Assembly: GCA_020636435.1 (NCBI GenBank)
Contig: JACJXX010000001.1
Location: 2,683,001 to 2,747,000 of the forward strand
DNA length: 64,000 nucleotides
Direction of reading: 5' to 3'
Source of the DNA: Lewinellaceae bacterium
GTDB taxonomy: Bacteria; Bacteroidota; Bacteroidia; Chitinophagales; Saprospiraceae
Position 1 is the stretch's first letter; each line of letters starts with the position of its first letter. The notes under the pieces are model-generated. The model did not search any database. It saw only the letters and a list, made by a program, of their open reading frames with translations, and had not been told where the DNA came from. Made by a program: the position numbers and the translations under genes. Below are positions 53,006-62,085 of the stretch, piece by piece.

Positions 53006-55540
53006 ATGAATTCTATGAAAAATATACCCATACTCTTATTGTTGTTCCTCCTGGGCTGCGGCACTGCGATGGCGCAACCCATTCGCAAGTCGTCCTACGA
53101 GCAGACGCTGCGGGCGGCGCGCGCCGCCTACGACTCCCTCAACTACGTATACGCCCTGGAGCGTTACGAGGAAGCCTATGAGGATAAAGAAGACCGCGCC
53201 CTGATCGATACCATCGCCTGGCTCAATTTCCAAATCCGCGATTATAGGAAAGCGGAGCGCTGGTTCGCCCGCGTCCTGCGCCGGGCGGAAGAGGGCGAGC
53301 TCAACGACTTCCGCTACATCTACGGGCAGTTGCTCAAGATGAACGAAAAGTACGACGAGGCGATCGAGGAATTCCAAACCTTCCTCAATGCGTCCAGCAA
53401 CGATAGCCTGAAAGCGCTGGCGCAAAACGAAATGGCCGGCGCCGAGCTGGCCAAAGAGCTGCCTCAGACCATGAAGGGCGTAACGGTGGAAAACGCCGGC
53501 CGCGACCTCAACACCAAATTCTCCGAATACTCGCCCACGCTGGGCGCAAACGGCACGGAGGTGTATTTCACTACCTTCGACGCCGATGACGTCATCTACG
53601 TCGACGAAAAGAACAAGGACGAATCCTACGCTCAAATTTACCGGGCGATGAAGGACGACAACGGCTGGGAAAAGCCGAAGGCCCTGGGCGGGGAGATCAA
53701 CCGCCCGGAATTCCACAACAGCAACGTGGCGCTGGACAAAGACGGCAGGACGCTGTACTTCACCCGGGCGCAGCTGATGGGCAATGTGCTTTCCGAAAGC
53801 AAAATCTACTTCAGCACCGGCGGCAGCGAAGGCTGGAAGGGCGCTCAGGAAGTGCAGGGCGTCAACGGGCCCTACCTCGCCAAGCACCCGGCGGCGGGAG
53901 AGCTGTTCGGCAAAGAAGTGCTGTTCTTCGTGTCTGACATGCCGGGCGGCTACGGCGGCTTCGACCTCTACTACGCCACCAAAACCGGCGAGGGAACCTT
54001 CAGCGACCCGGTTAACCTGGGCGATGTGATCAATACTGCCGGAGATGACGAGACGCCGTACTACCGCGACGGCACGCTCTACTTCAGTTCTACCGGCCAC
54101 CCCGGCCTGGGCGGTTTCGACATTTTCTACTCCACCTGGGACGGAACCAAGTGGAGCGACCCCCTCAATATGGGCCGCGGGTACAATACCAGCGTGGACG
54201 ACCAGAGCCTCGCCCTCGATACGGAGGGCTATTTCGGCATGCTGGTTTCCAACCGCCCCGAAGGGCGCTCCGCCTACGGCCGCACCTGCTGCAACGACAT
54301 CTACACCGTCAGCATTGCCAAGCTCTACGCCGACCTGGTCACCGGGTTGTTCACGATAGAAAAGAAACCGCTGCCCGGAGGCACCGTTTACCTCATCCCT
54401 ACCCAGAACAATAAGGTGGGCACTCCCGACAGCAAGACCAGCGAAGAAGGCAACCGCTTCGATTTCGACCTGAGCCTGGATATGCCTTATATGGTCATCG
54501 CCACTCACCCGGACTATTTTCCGGACACCATGCAGTTCAACACGGTGGGCCTGACCGAGTCGAAGACCTACCAGCACTTCTTCTATCTGAAGCCCAAGCC
54601 GGTCATCCCGGAATACGATACCATTACCCTGGAAGAGCCGATCGTTCTGGAGAACATCCTCTACGATTTCGATGACGACCGCATCCGCCCCGAGGCGGAG
54701 AGCGACCTGGAAGTGGTGTACGAACTGATGACCGAGTACCCGGATATGAAGATCGAACTCAGCTCTCACACCGATAACCGGGGCAATAACGATTACAACG
54801 AGAACCTCTCCCAGCGCCGCGCCGAATCGGCCCGCCGCTGGCTGGTGCGCAAAGGCATAAGCCGCGACCGCATCGTAGCCAAAGGCTACGGCGAGAACCA
54901 GCCGCAGACGGTAAGCGCCCGCGTGGCGGCACTGAACGGTTTCCTGAAAGAGGGAGATGTGCTCACCGAAGAATACATCAACGCCATCAAAGACGAAGGC
55001 CAGCAGGAGATCGCCCACGAGCTCAACCGCCGCACCGAGTTCAAAATCCTGGAGGGGCCGACCAGCATCACCATCAAGAGCACCCGCCTGCGCAAAAAAG
55101 AAACCACCAACCCGGGGACCGACCGGGGCAGCCTGATCGGAGCGCCGCAACAGGATACAGCCAAAGTGCATAACCTGTCTTCCCTGTACGGCAAGAAAAA
55201 CCTCAAGGGCTTGCCGGTCATGCAGTTCAACAAAAGGGTGCTGGAACTGGGCGCCGTGAAGAAGGGCGAAAAGCGCCGCTTTGCCTACGCCTTTGTCAAT
55301 ACCGGCGACGCCCCGCTGACCATCTCCCTCATTTCCGCCTGCGATTGCACCACCATCGAGAACGACCCTACCGGCGATACCTTCCAACCTGGCCAGAAAG
55401 GCGTCATCGAAGTGCTGTTCGACAGCAGCGAAAAGGACGAAGCGGAAGAGATCGACATCGACATCTTCCTGGAGGAAGCCGATAATGACGGCATCCCGAT
55501 CCGGGAGACGGTGCAGTACCGGTTCGATCTTAAGAAGTAG
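53006..55540 (+). CDS. OmpA family protein with TPR, PD40-like propeller and C-terminal DUF1573
   Basis: 844 aa. The MNSMKNIPILLLLFLLGCG start gives a signal or lipoprotein peptide. TPR-like helices (~30-150) are followed by WD40/PD40-type beta units (GTEVYFTTFDADDVIYVDEK, LYFTRAQLMGNVLSESKIYFS, GYGGFDLYYATKTGEGTFSDP), then a carboxypeptidase-like segment. An OmpA peptidoglycan-binding domain follows (LENILYDFDDDRIRPEAESDL ... SSHTDNRGNNDYNENLSQRRAES). The final ~110 residues (VLELGAVKKGEKRRFAYAFVNTGDAPLTISLISACDCTT) are a DUF1573 domain. OmpA-TPR proteins partner PorP in T9SS, and the DUF1573 tail is an unusual addition. The upstream gene ends 71 bp earlier. Confidence 0.85.
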   Translation: MNSMKNIPILLLLFLLGCGTAMAQPIRKSSYEQTLRAARAAYDSLNYVYALERYEEAYEDKEDRALIDTIAWLNFQIRDYRKAERWFARVLRRAEEGELNDFRYIYGQLLKMNEKYDEAIEEFQTFLNASSNDSLKALAQNEMAGAELAKELPQTMKGVTVENAGRDLNTKFSEYSPTLGANGTEVYFTTFDADDVIYVDEKNKDESYAQIYRAMKDDNGWEKPKALGGEINRPEFHNSNVALDKDGRTLYFTRAQLMGNVLSESKIYFSTGGSEGWKGAQEVQGVNGPYLAKHPAAGELFGKEVLFFVSDMPGGYGGFDLYYATKTGEGTFSDPVNLGDVINTAGDDETPYYRDGTLYFSSTGHPGLGGFDIFYSTWDGTKWSDPLNMGRGYNTSVDDQSLALDTEGYFGMLVSNRPEGRSAYGRTCCNDIYTVSIAKLYADLVTGLFTIEKKPLPGGTVYLIPTQNNKVGTPDSKTSEEGNRFDFDLSLDMPYMVIATHPDYFPDTMQFNTVGLTESKTYQHFFYLKPKPVIPEYDTITLEEPIVLENILYDFDDDRIRPEAESDLEVVYELMTEYPDMKIELSSHTDNRGNNDYNENLSQRRAESARRWLVRKGISRDRIVAKGYGENQPQTVSARVAALNGFLKEGDVLTEEYINAIKDEGQQEIAHELNRRTEFKILEGPTSITIKSTRLRKKETTNPGTDRGSLIGAPQQDTAKVHNLSSLYGKKNLKGLPVMQFNKRVLELGAVKKGEKRRFAYAFVNTGDAPLTISLISACDCTTIENDPTGDTFQPGQKGVIEVLFDSSEKDEAEEIDIDIFLEEADNDGIPIRETVQYRFDLKK

Positions 55541-55699
55541 CCGCCCTCCTGTAAGATGATAGAACGCGGATGATGCGGATTGGCGCGGATTTTTGAAGGA
55601 GCCCGTGCCGTACTCCGGTTCGGTCTTAAGAAGTAGCTGCCCCTCCTGTAAGATGATAGAACGCGGATGACGCGGATGATGCGGATTGGCGCGGATTTT
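55511..55699 (+). repeat. Tandem duplication of the OmpA gene 3' end
   Basis: The segment 55511-55593, covering the last ~10 codons, the stop and the downstream bases, is repeated with changes at 55605-55699. Both copies carry TCTTAAGAAGTAG and CTCCTGTAAGATGATAGAA and GATGATGCGGATTGGCGCGG. The second copy is not translated as the gene. Confidence 0.65.
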
Positions 55700-55764
55700 C
55701 GGGGTAACCTGCGCTAATCTGCCGGATTCGCATCATCCGCGTTTTGTTTATAATCTACAATATC

Positions 55765-56361
55765 ATGCTTCAAACCATCCTCACGGAAGCCGCCGCCCTC
55801 AGTTGGGTCGACTGGGTGGTGGCCGGCACGGCGCTCCTTTACGTCGTGCTGGCAGCCCAGGAGAAGGTGTGGTGCTGGTTTTGGGGCATCATCAGTTGTA
55901 GCCTGTGGGCTTATGCTTCCTTTGCTTTCTACAATCTTTATCTGGATGCCCTGTTGCAACTGTTCTACGTGGCCATGGCCGTTGTCGGCCTTTACCAGTG
56001 GAAATACGGCGGGCAGGCTGGCGAAGGCCTGCCCATCAGCCGGCTCAGCGCCCGGCAGCACCTTTTTATCCTCGCCGGCGGATCGGCAGCCGCCCTCCTG
56101 TTCGGTTATTTTTTCGATGAATATACGCCTGCCGCCTCCACCTACTGGGATGCCTTCACCACCGTTTTTTCCGTCATCGCCACCCTAATCCTCGTCCGCA
56201 AAGTGCTCGACAACTGGGCTTACTGGATCGTGGTCGACCTCATCTACGTGGGGCTGTATTTCAGCCGGGGAGCTTATCTTTTTGCCCTGGTGATGGTGAT
56301 TTATGTCGTTATAGCTTCCTTTGCGCTGAGGGGGTGGATGCGGCAATACCGGGCGGGGTAG
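55765..56361 (+). CDS. pnuC: PnuC nicotinamide mononucleotide/riboside transporter
   Basis: 198 aa from MLQTILTEAAALSWVDWVVAG, with about seven membrane helices. The central block KVWCWFWGIISCSLWAYASFAFYNLYLDALLQLFYVAMAVVGLYQW contains the conserved WxWG and Tyr/Gln/Trp substrate-site positions of PnuC. It imports nicotinamide riboside (or NMN precursors) for NAD synthesis. An upstream in-frame TTG is not preferred. It stands between the OmpA gene and the first caspase gene, which may be coincidental. Confidence 0.92.
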   Translation: MLQTILTEAAALSWVDWVVAGTALLYVVLAAQEKVWCWFWGIISCSLWAYASFAFYNLYLDALLQLFYVAMAVVGLYQWKYGGQAGEGLPISRLSARQHLFILAGGSAAALLFGYFFDEYTPAASTYWDAFTTVFSVIATLILVRKVLDNWAYWIVVDLIYVGLYFSRGAYLFALVMVIYVVIASFALRGWMRQYRAG

Positions 56362-56409
56362 TGCACCGCGGACCTGCCATTTATTTCAAAAGGTTTACAG
56401 CAGATTTAC

Positions 56410-56417
56410 TAATTTTG
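56410..56417 (+). promoter_or_regulatory. Possible -7 box for the TPR-caspase gene
   Basis: TAATTTTG matches TAnnTTTG, 170 nt before the ATG. No -33 partner is clear. The intervening leader holds GTCGAC-flanked near-palindromes and GGCGAGAGTCGCC, so it may be structured. Confidence 0.35.
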
Positions 56418-56587
56418 AGGAAGCCGGGGCCAATTCTTAGTTAGGAGTTCCCTTGGCTTTAATGTCGTCAACTTAAGCCTATCAGGGCCTTCTTGATAGT
56501 CGACAGGCGAGCGTCAAAGCAGGGTAGGCGAGAGTCGCCAGTCGACATCACTTCCTCGGAGGGAGAAACCCAACACAATGCTTCAGC

Positions 56588-59101
56588 ATGAACAAACTGC
56601 TCACCTTATGTTTCTTGCTTTTCGGGTTGGCGGCCGGTTCGCAGGACCTGAGTTTCCAGCCGGCGGGCGTCCGCACCCGTGCGGTGGTGGTGGGCATTTC
56701 CAGGTACCAGGATGAAGGCATCGGCAAACTCAGCTATGCGCACCGCGATGCGGAAGTCTTTGCCGAATTCCTGAAATCCAAATCCGGGGGGGAGCTCAAA
56801 AACTCGGACATCCGCCTTTTGCGCAACGAGGAGGCGACGCTGGCCCGGATGCAGGCTGCCCTGGAATGGCTGCTGAAAAAGGCGAAACCGGGAGAACAAG
56901 CCATCATTTATTTTGCCGGCCACGGAGATGTGGAGACCAAAAACGAAGAGGAAAAAGGGTATCTCCTCGCCTATGACACCCCTTACAACAACTATCGCCT
57001 GAATGCATTGAGCCTGGATTACCTCAACCAGGACATCGTCGATAAGCTTTCGGAAAAAGAGGTGAAGGTGATCGTCATTACGGATGCCTGCCATTCCGGC
57101 GCCCTGGCCGGGAAGGATGCCGGGGGGCGGCAAGCCACCGCAGCGGAGCTGATGAAGCGCTTTTCGAACGAGGTCAAGATCATGTCCTGCCAGCCCTACG
57201 AGCTGTCTATGGAAGAAAAGAGCCTGGGCGGCGGGCGCGGTGTTTTTTCCTACTACCTGGTCAACGGCCTGAACGGTTGGGCCGATAAAGACCGCAACCA
57301 GAAAGTGGACCTTTACGAGCTGGAAGGCTTTTTGCAGGACAGCGTCCGGCGCGAGACGGGGAAGACCCAACACCCGGACATTTTCGGCGGGTTTAAGCAG
57401 GAATCGCTCTTCTGGGTAGACGAGGCCACCATGGCGAAAATAAAAGCCGCCGAGAAAACGGCCCTGGAACAGAATTTTGAAGAGGATGTCCTCCTCCGGC
57501 TGGCGACACGAGAAAGCCAAAACAATTACGTAGATTTTCTGGAAGCCCTGAAAAAAGGCAGGCTGGCCAGCCCCGAAAGCCGGTCCGCCATTTATTATTA
57601 CGATATCCTTTATGCCGACACCACTTTTATCCCCTTGAGAAGCATTATAGACGAAAAGCTCACCATCGCTTTGATGGATTCCGTTCAACAGGCGATAAAT
57701 GCCTATCTCCGGACCGACCCCGGTGAACTGGCGCAACGGGTGCAGTTCGACCAAAAATACAACCGCTTTCCGGAATACCTGAAAAAGGCGGTGGAGATTC
57801 TCGGCCCGCAGGACCCCCGGTACCGGCCCACGCTGGCCAAGCAGTTCTACTTTGAAGGCCTGGTGCTGCGCCTGGAAGCCGAGCAGCGGGGCGGTAGCGA
57901 CTCGCTCTATCAGCTTGCATTGGAAAAACAGGAGAAAGCCCTGGAGCAGGAAGGCCGCGCCGCTTACATCCACAATGAACTGGGCGTATTGCTGCCGGAG
58001 TTGGGCCGGGCGGAAGAGGGCATGGGCCACCTGCGGAAAGCCATTGAGATTTCTCCCACCTGGGCCATTCCCCACAACAACCTGGCGGTGGAATACAAAC
58101 GGGCAGGCAGGCTGGAGGAGGCGAAACACAACTACCTGAAAGCCATTGAATACAAGCCGGATTTTTCTTCCGCCTACAGCAACCTGGGCAACCTGCTTGC
58201 CAAACAGGAAAATTACGACTCCGCCGAGCTGATGTACCGCAAGGGCATCGAGCTGGGGCCGGCCTACAAAGACAATTATTTCAACCTGGGGCTTTTGCTC
58301 AGCGGCAGCGATGAGGCGGAAAAAAAAACCGAGGCGAAAGCGATGTTCAATACCGTCCTGCGGCTCGCCCCCAACTATCCGGAAGCCTATTTCGAACTGG
58401 GGAACCTGTACGATGCCATGGAACAGCCAGATTCGGCGGAGATCATGTATCTCAACGCCATTGGCCAGAAACCGGATTACGTCAATGCCTATCTGAACCT
58501 GGGGTTGTCCTATTTCAACCAGGGACGCCTGGATGAAGCTGAAAAAATGTTTCAGGAGGCTGCCCGTTCCGCTCCGGACAATCCTGAAGCCTACCGGTAC
58601 CTGGGCCTTCTTTATTATAATCAGGATCGCCCGGAGGAGGCGGAAAGAAAGTTCCTGGAAGCCATCCGGGCAAGCCCGGATTATACTCCGGTGTACGCGA
58701 ACCTGGGGTTCCTGTACGGCGAGCAGGGCGAATGGGAAAAAACCACAACACTGATACAGGCCGCCCCTTTGGATACCGCTGCCCGGATCGAAGTGTATGA
58801 TGAGATCGGCTCTACTGCATACCAGTCTGAAAGGCACGACATTGCGATTGCCGCTTTCCAAACGGCTACAACCCTCGACCCCGCCGAACCCTGGTACTAT
58901 TATTTGATGTGCGGCATCTTTGCGCTGGACGGAAAAGAAGGCGAAGCCCTGGATATGCTGGAGGAAACCCTGGAAAAAGCCCATCTGGCCGGACAGGATT
59001 ATTTTGAGCAAGTCACCGAAGATACAGACCTGGACGCCCTTCGGCAGAGCAATGGATATAAAACGGTCATGACACAGTATTTCCCCGACCGGTATAAGTG
59101 A
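56588..59101 (+). CDS. Secreted caspase-like (C14) protease with TPR domain
   Basis: 837 aa with a signal peptide (LLTLCFLLFGLAAGS). The caspase fold spans ~30-280: VVVGISRYQ, catalytic His112 in YFAGHGDVE, catalytic Cys168 in ITDACHSGAL, and the acidic P1-pocket surroundings typical of metacaspases. An EF-hand-like loop D233-x-D235-x-N237-x-x-V-D241-x-x-E244 follows directly. Residues ~280-440 form a helical linker, then nine to ten TPRs (~450-780; for example AYSNLGNLLAKQENYDSAELMYRKGIELGP). Bacterial caspases cleave after basic or acidic residues. Substrate and trigger are unknown. Periplasmic or surface location is inferred. Confidence 0.88.
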   Translation: MNKLLTLCFLLFGLAAGSQDLSFQPAGVRTRAVVVGISRYQDEGIGKLSYAHRDAEVFAEFLKSKSGGELKNSDIRLLRNEEATLARMQAALEWLLKKAKPGEQAIIYFAGHGDVETKNEEEKGYLLAYDTPYNNYRLNALSLDYLNQDIVDKLSEKEVKVIVITDACHSGALAGKDAGGRQATAAELMKRFSNEVKIMSCQPYELSMEEKSLGGGRGVFSYYLVNGLNGWADKDRNQKVDLYELEGFLQDSVRRETGKTQHPDIFGGFKQESLFWVDEATMAKIKAAEKTALEQNFEEDVLLRLATRESQNNYVDFLEALKKGRLASPESRSAIYYYDILYADTTFIPLRSIIDEKLTIALMDSVQQAINAYLRTDPGELAQRVQFDQKYNRFPEYLKKAVEILGPQDPRYRPTLAKQFYFEGLVLRLEAEQRGGSDSLYQLALEKQEKALEQEGRAAYIHNELGVLLPELGRAEEGMGHLRKAIEISPTWAIPHNNLAVEYKRAGRLEEAKHNYLKAIEYKPDFSSAYSNLGNLLAKQENYDSAELMYRKGIELGPAYKDNYFNLGLLLSGSDEAEKKTEAKAMFNTVLRLAPNYPEAYFELGNLYDAMEQPDSAEIMYLNAIGQKPDYVNAYLNLGLSYFNQGRLDEAEKMFQEAARSAPDNPEAYRYLGLLYYNQDRPEEAERKFLEAIRASPDYTPVYANLGFLYGEQGEWEKTTTLIQAAPLDTAARIEVYDEIGSTAYQSERHDIAIAAFQTATTLDPAEPWYYYLMCGIFALDGKEGEALDMLEETLEKAHLAGQDYFEQVTEDTDLDALRQSNGYKTVMTQYFPDRYK

Positions 59102-59203
59102 GAAAAACAAGTCCGACATTTTGAGTGATGATGTATAGGGCTACTGTATAAATGTGTAAACGTGTAAATGCCTGGGAACCCCGTTCTTTTACACATTTAC
59201 ACC

Positions 59204-59386
59204 CAACCAGTGAACCAGTGAACCCATCAACCAGTGAACCAGTGAACCAGTGAACCAATGAACCAGTGAACCCATCAACCAGTGAACCAGTGAACCCATC
59301 AACCAATGAACCAATGAACCAGTGAACCAGTGAACCAGTGAACCAGTGAACCCATGAACCAGTGAACCAATGAACCAGTGAACCCA
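59204..59386. repeat. CCAGTGAACC tandem array (~180 bp)
   Basis: About seventeen 10-bp units (AACCAGTGAA with AACCCATCAA and AACCAATGAA variants) between the two caspase genes. The preceding 59150-59200 contains inverted GTGTAAATG/TTTACACATT words. The rest of the 489-bp gap has no gene. Confidence 0.8.
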
Positions 59387-59590
59387 CATCCTTCCCTTCA
59401 ACCTTTTCCCCTCCCTCCGCAACAATCCAACCCGATTATTCGTAAATATACCGAGCGACCCCATATAAGGATTTATTCAATATTTTCAACTGGAACCCTT
59501 CGCATGGCTACCACCTATGGATAGCTGGGGAAGGTGGCGGGGAATACTCCCACCTCATTATTTCTTGACGACCATACAACCGAATATCCC

Positions 59591-61546
59591 ATGAGGAACA
59601 TCAGCCTGATTTTTGCTTTAGCCTGCCTTTTCATCAACGGAACCCTCCATGCTCAATGCCAGGAAGGCGACTGCAGCAATGGGCAGGGCACGTACCGTTT
59701 TTCCAGCGGGGCTCGTTACATCGGGCAGTTCAAAGATGGGAAAAGCAATGGAATCGGGGTTTGTTACTGGCCCGACGGCAGCCGCTACGAAGGCGAATGG
59801 GCCGATGGCCTGCCTCATGGCAAGGGCGCCAAAACCCTGAGCCTGGGGCGCCTGCAAACGGGCTGGTTCCAGGAAGGCCGATATGTGGGAAAGGAAGCCC
59901 CGCAGGAGTTTACCAGCCGCAGCGGCAGGGAAAGAAGCAATGACGACCGGATGGAGGGCTGCATTTCCGGCAATTGTTTCAATGGATACGGCGTTTACGT
60001 TTTCCCCAGCAAGGCCGTTTACACCGGCGAGTTTAAGGAAGGCGAGATTTTCGGCCACGGCATCTGCCACTATTCCGATGGCAGCAAATACGAGGGCGAA
60101 TGGGTGCGCCGCCATCCCAACGGCAGGGGAACCATGACCTATCCGGACGGCAGCAAGCGCACCGGCCTGTGGCAACTCGGGCAGCCCGTCGACGAATATG
60201 GCCGCCTCCTCGACGCTTACCTGGCGCGCCAGGAAGCGGAAGCTCAGACTACCGACATTCAGGCCGGCTGCCTTTCCGGCGAATGCTACAACGGCCGCGG
60301 CGCCTTTGCCTATATCGACGGCAGCCGCTACGAAGGCCAGTTTCGAAATGGCAAACCCGATGGCTTTGGCGTTTTTCTCTATCCCAACGGCGACCGCTAT
60401 ACCGGCAATCTCCAAAACGGCGTGCCCCATGGCCGGGGAGAGCTGCGGCGGGCCAACGGCCAGCTCACCCTGGGCCAGTGGCTGGATGGCGAATACCTGG
60501 GCGCCCAGGCACGCCCGGAAAAGGGATGCATCTACGGCAACTGCCAGGATGGCCACGGCACCTATATTTTCAAAGATGGCAACAAATACATCGGCTTCTT
60601 TCGCAACGGGCTGCCCCACGGCCGGGGAACCGTCTTCTACACCAATGGCGAACGATACGAAGGAGAAATGGGCAACGCCCAGTTCAACGGCTACGGAACC
60701 CTTTTCATGAAGGACGGCTCTGCGGTCTCCGGGCACTGGAAAGACGGCGCCTATGCCGGAGCAGAGAAACCACTGAAATCCAGCGCTCCCTCCTACCCTA
60801 CGGTGCAGCAACAAGAAGAGGCGCCGCAACTGGAAGTATGGGCAGTGGTCATTGGCATCTCTTCTTACAACCACATGCCGGTCCTGCGCTATACCGACGA
60901 TGACGCCTACCAGATGTACGCCTTCCTGAAAAGCCCGGAAGGCGGCGCCCTCGACGACGAACACATCCGCATACTGGTCGATGAAGAGGCGACCCTCCAG
61001 AACATTAAAAGCACCATGACGTCCCTCTTCGGCCAGGCCGGGCCCAACGACCTCATCATGCTCTACTTCTCCGGCCACGGCCTGCGCGGCTCCTTCCTGC
61101 CTTACGACTTCGACGGCTACCACAACAAGCTCTACCACGAAGACCTCAACGCCATCATGAAGCGCAGCCCCGCCAAATTCAAACTCTGCATTGCCGACGC
61201 CTGCCACTCGGGCAGCCTACTGGCCATGCGGGGCGGCACCCAGCCCCAACTGCTGGCCAACTATTACAACAGCCTGGCCAAGGCCAACCCGGGCACCGCT
61301 CTCATTATGTCTTCCAAGTCGGATGAAACCTCCCTCGAATCCAGCGGCTTGCGGCAGGGCGTTTTCAGCCACTTCCTCATCCGGGGCCTGAAAGGCGAAG
61401 CTGATGCCAACAACGATAAACGCATCTCAGTCCAGGAGCTCTACGAATTCGTCAACCTCAACGTGCGCACCTACACCAGCAATATGCAATCTCCTCTGAT
61501 ACAGGGAGACTATGACCCGGATATGACGGTGGGGGTGAGGAGGTAG
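59591..61546 (+). CDS. Secreted MORN-repeat caspase-like (C14) protease
   Basis: 651 aa from MRNISLIFALACLFINGTLHA, a signal peptide. The longer frame upstream is rejected. Residues 23-395 hold about a dozen MORN repeats in four modules, each opening with CxxGxC (Cys23/28, 124/129, 227/232, 313/318) and then Y-x-G-x-F-x-x-G and G-x-x-x-Y-x-G-x-W units. The caspase domain (416-600) has His496 in FSGHGLRG and Cys538 in ADACHSGS. An EF-hand-like loop D605-x-N607-x-D609-x-x-I-S-x-x-E616 ends it. MORN units often bind lipids or proteins and may place the protease at an envelope surface. Substrate unknown. Confidence 0.88.
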   Translation: MRNISLIFALACLFINGTLHAQCQEGDCSNGQGTYRFSSGARYIGQFKDGKSNGIGVCYWPDGSRYEGEWADGLPHGKGAKTLSLGRLQTGWFQEGRYVGKEAPQEFTSRSGRERSNDDRMEGCISGNCFNGYGVYVFPSKAVYTGEFKEGEIFGHGICHYSDGSKYEGEWVRRHPNGRGTMTYPDGSKRTGLWQLGQPVDEYGRLLDAYLARQEAEAQTTDIQAGCLSGECYNGRGAFAYIDGSRYEGQFRNGKPDGFGVFLYPNGDRYTGNLQNGVPHGRGELRRANGQLTLGQWLDGEYLGAQARPEKGCIYGNCQDGHGTYIFKDGNKYIGFFRNGLPHGRGTVFYTNGERYEGEMGNAQFNGYGTLFMKDGSAVSGHWKDGAYAGAEKPLKSSAPSYPTVQQQEEAPQLEVWAVVIGISSYNHMPVLRYTDDDAYQMYAFLKSPEGGALDDEHIRILVDEEATLQNIKSTMTSLFGQAGPNDLIMLYFSGHGLRGSFLPYDFDGYHNKLYHEDLNAIMKRSPAKFKLCIADACHSGSLLAMRGGTQPQLLANYYNSLAKANPGTALIMSSKSDETSLESSGLRQGVFSHFLIRGLKGEADANNDKRISVQELYEFVNLNVRTYTSNMQSPLIQGDYDPDMTVGVRR

Positions 61547-61549
61547 GGG

Positions 61550-61678
61550 ATGGGTGGATTGTTGGATGGCTTAATTGTTAGATGGTTGGATGGTTAGATT
61601 TTACCCGGCCGAGGGACGAGGACGGGGGCTGGATGGCTGAATTGTTTAATTGTTGGATTGCTAAATTGTTGCCGGGTG
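61550..61678. repeat. GGATGGTTGGATGGTTAG-type repeats
   Basis: Degenerate GGATGGTT/GATGGCT/TTGGATTGC units follow the stop codon of the MORN-caspase gene. With 61679-62085 this is a 539-bp gap without a gene. Confidence 0.5.
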
Positions 61679-61691
61679 ACAACTAGCAACG

Positions 61692-61855
61692 TGTCCAACG
61701 CCAGGACGGTAGCCACCGAATATACCAAGCTGATTCGCCCACAGCTACCAGTCTAGCGCTGGACAGTTTTGATAGTCAATGGGTTGCCGAGGCCTGTCGA
61801 TCCTTGAACTCCGAACAATTGACCTTCGAACTTGTCCAGCCATAGACCGGTAGCC
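61692..61855. mobile_element. Diverged family-2 TIR element ends
   Basis: TGTCCAACGCCAGGACGGTAGCC (61692-61714) is one outward-facing end. AGCTACCAGTCTAGCGCTGG (61743) and CCAGCCATAGACCGGTAGCC (ending 61855) bound a second, 113-bp element with the same end words but a different centre. Confidence 0.55.
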
Positions 61856-62085
61856 TCGCCCACTATTTTTCGGACAACATTGGCCGTATGGGAGAAATAC
61901 AGCGCATGGCTTGCAACCGATGGGGATAATGGGTATTTTAGGGCGATTTTGTTTGAAGGTGGGGCGGGGAAGGGGTTTTAAACGTTTACAAACGGGTGGG
62001 CAAGGGGGGGAGGATTACGAATTCCCAAGACAGATTGTTAAAATATAGGAGTTGAGCGGCAACTAAATAAAGAAACACAGAACAA

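Noticed and set aside
53036..55387. 783-aa minus-strand ORF over the OmpA-DUF1573 gene
   Set aside because: Lies on the wrong strand, with no signal peptide or domains, and is a shadow of a G/C-rich codon pattern. The plus-strand OmpA gene explains it.
56606..59119. 837-aa minus-strand ORF over the TPR-caspase gene
   Set aside because: Antisense shadow, no recognisable family; the plus-strand protein has clear caspase and TPR motifs.
59067..59464. ORFs reading WFTGSLVH repeats in the CCAGTGAACC array
   Set aside because: Translation of a tandem array only; no start context or homologue features.
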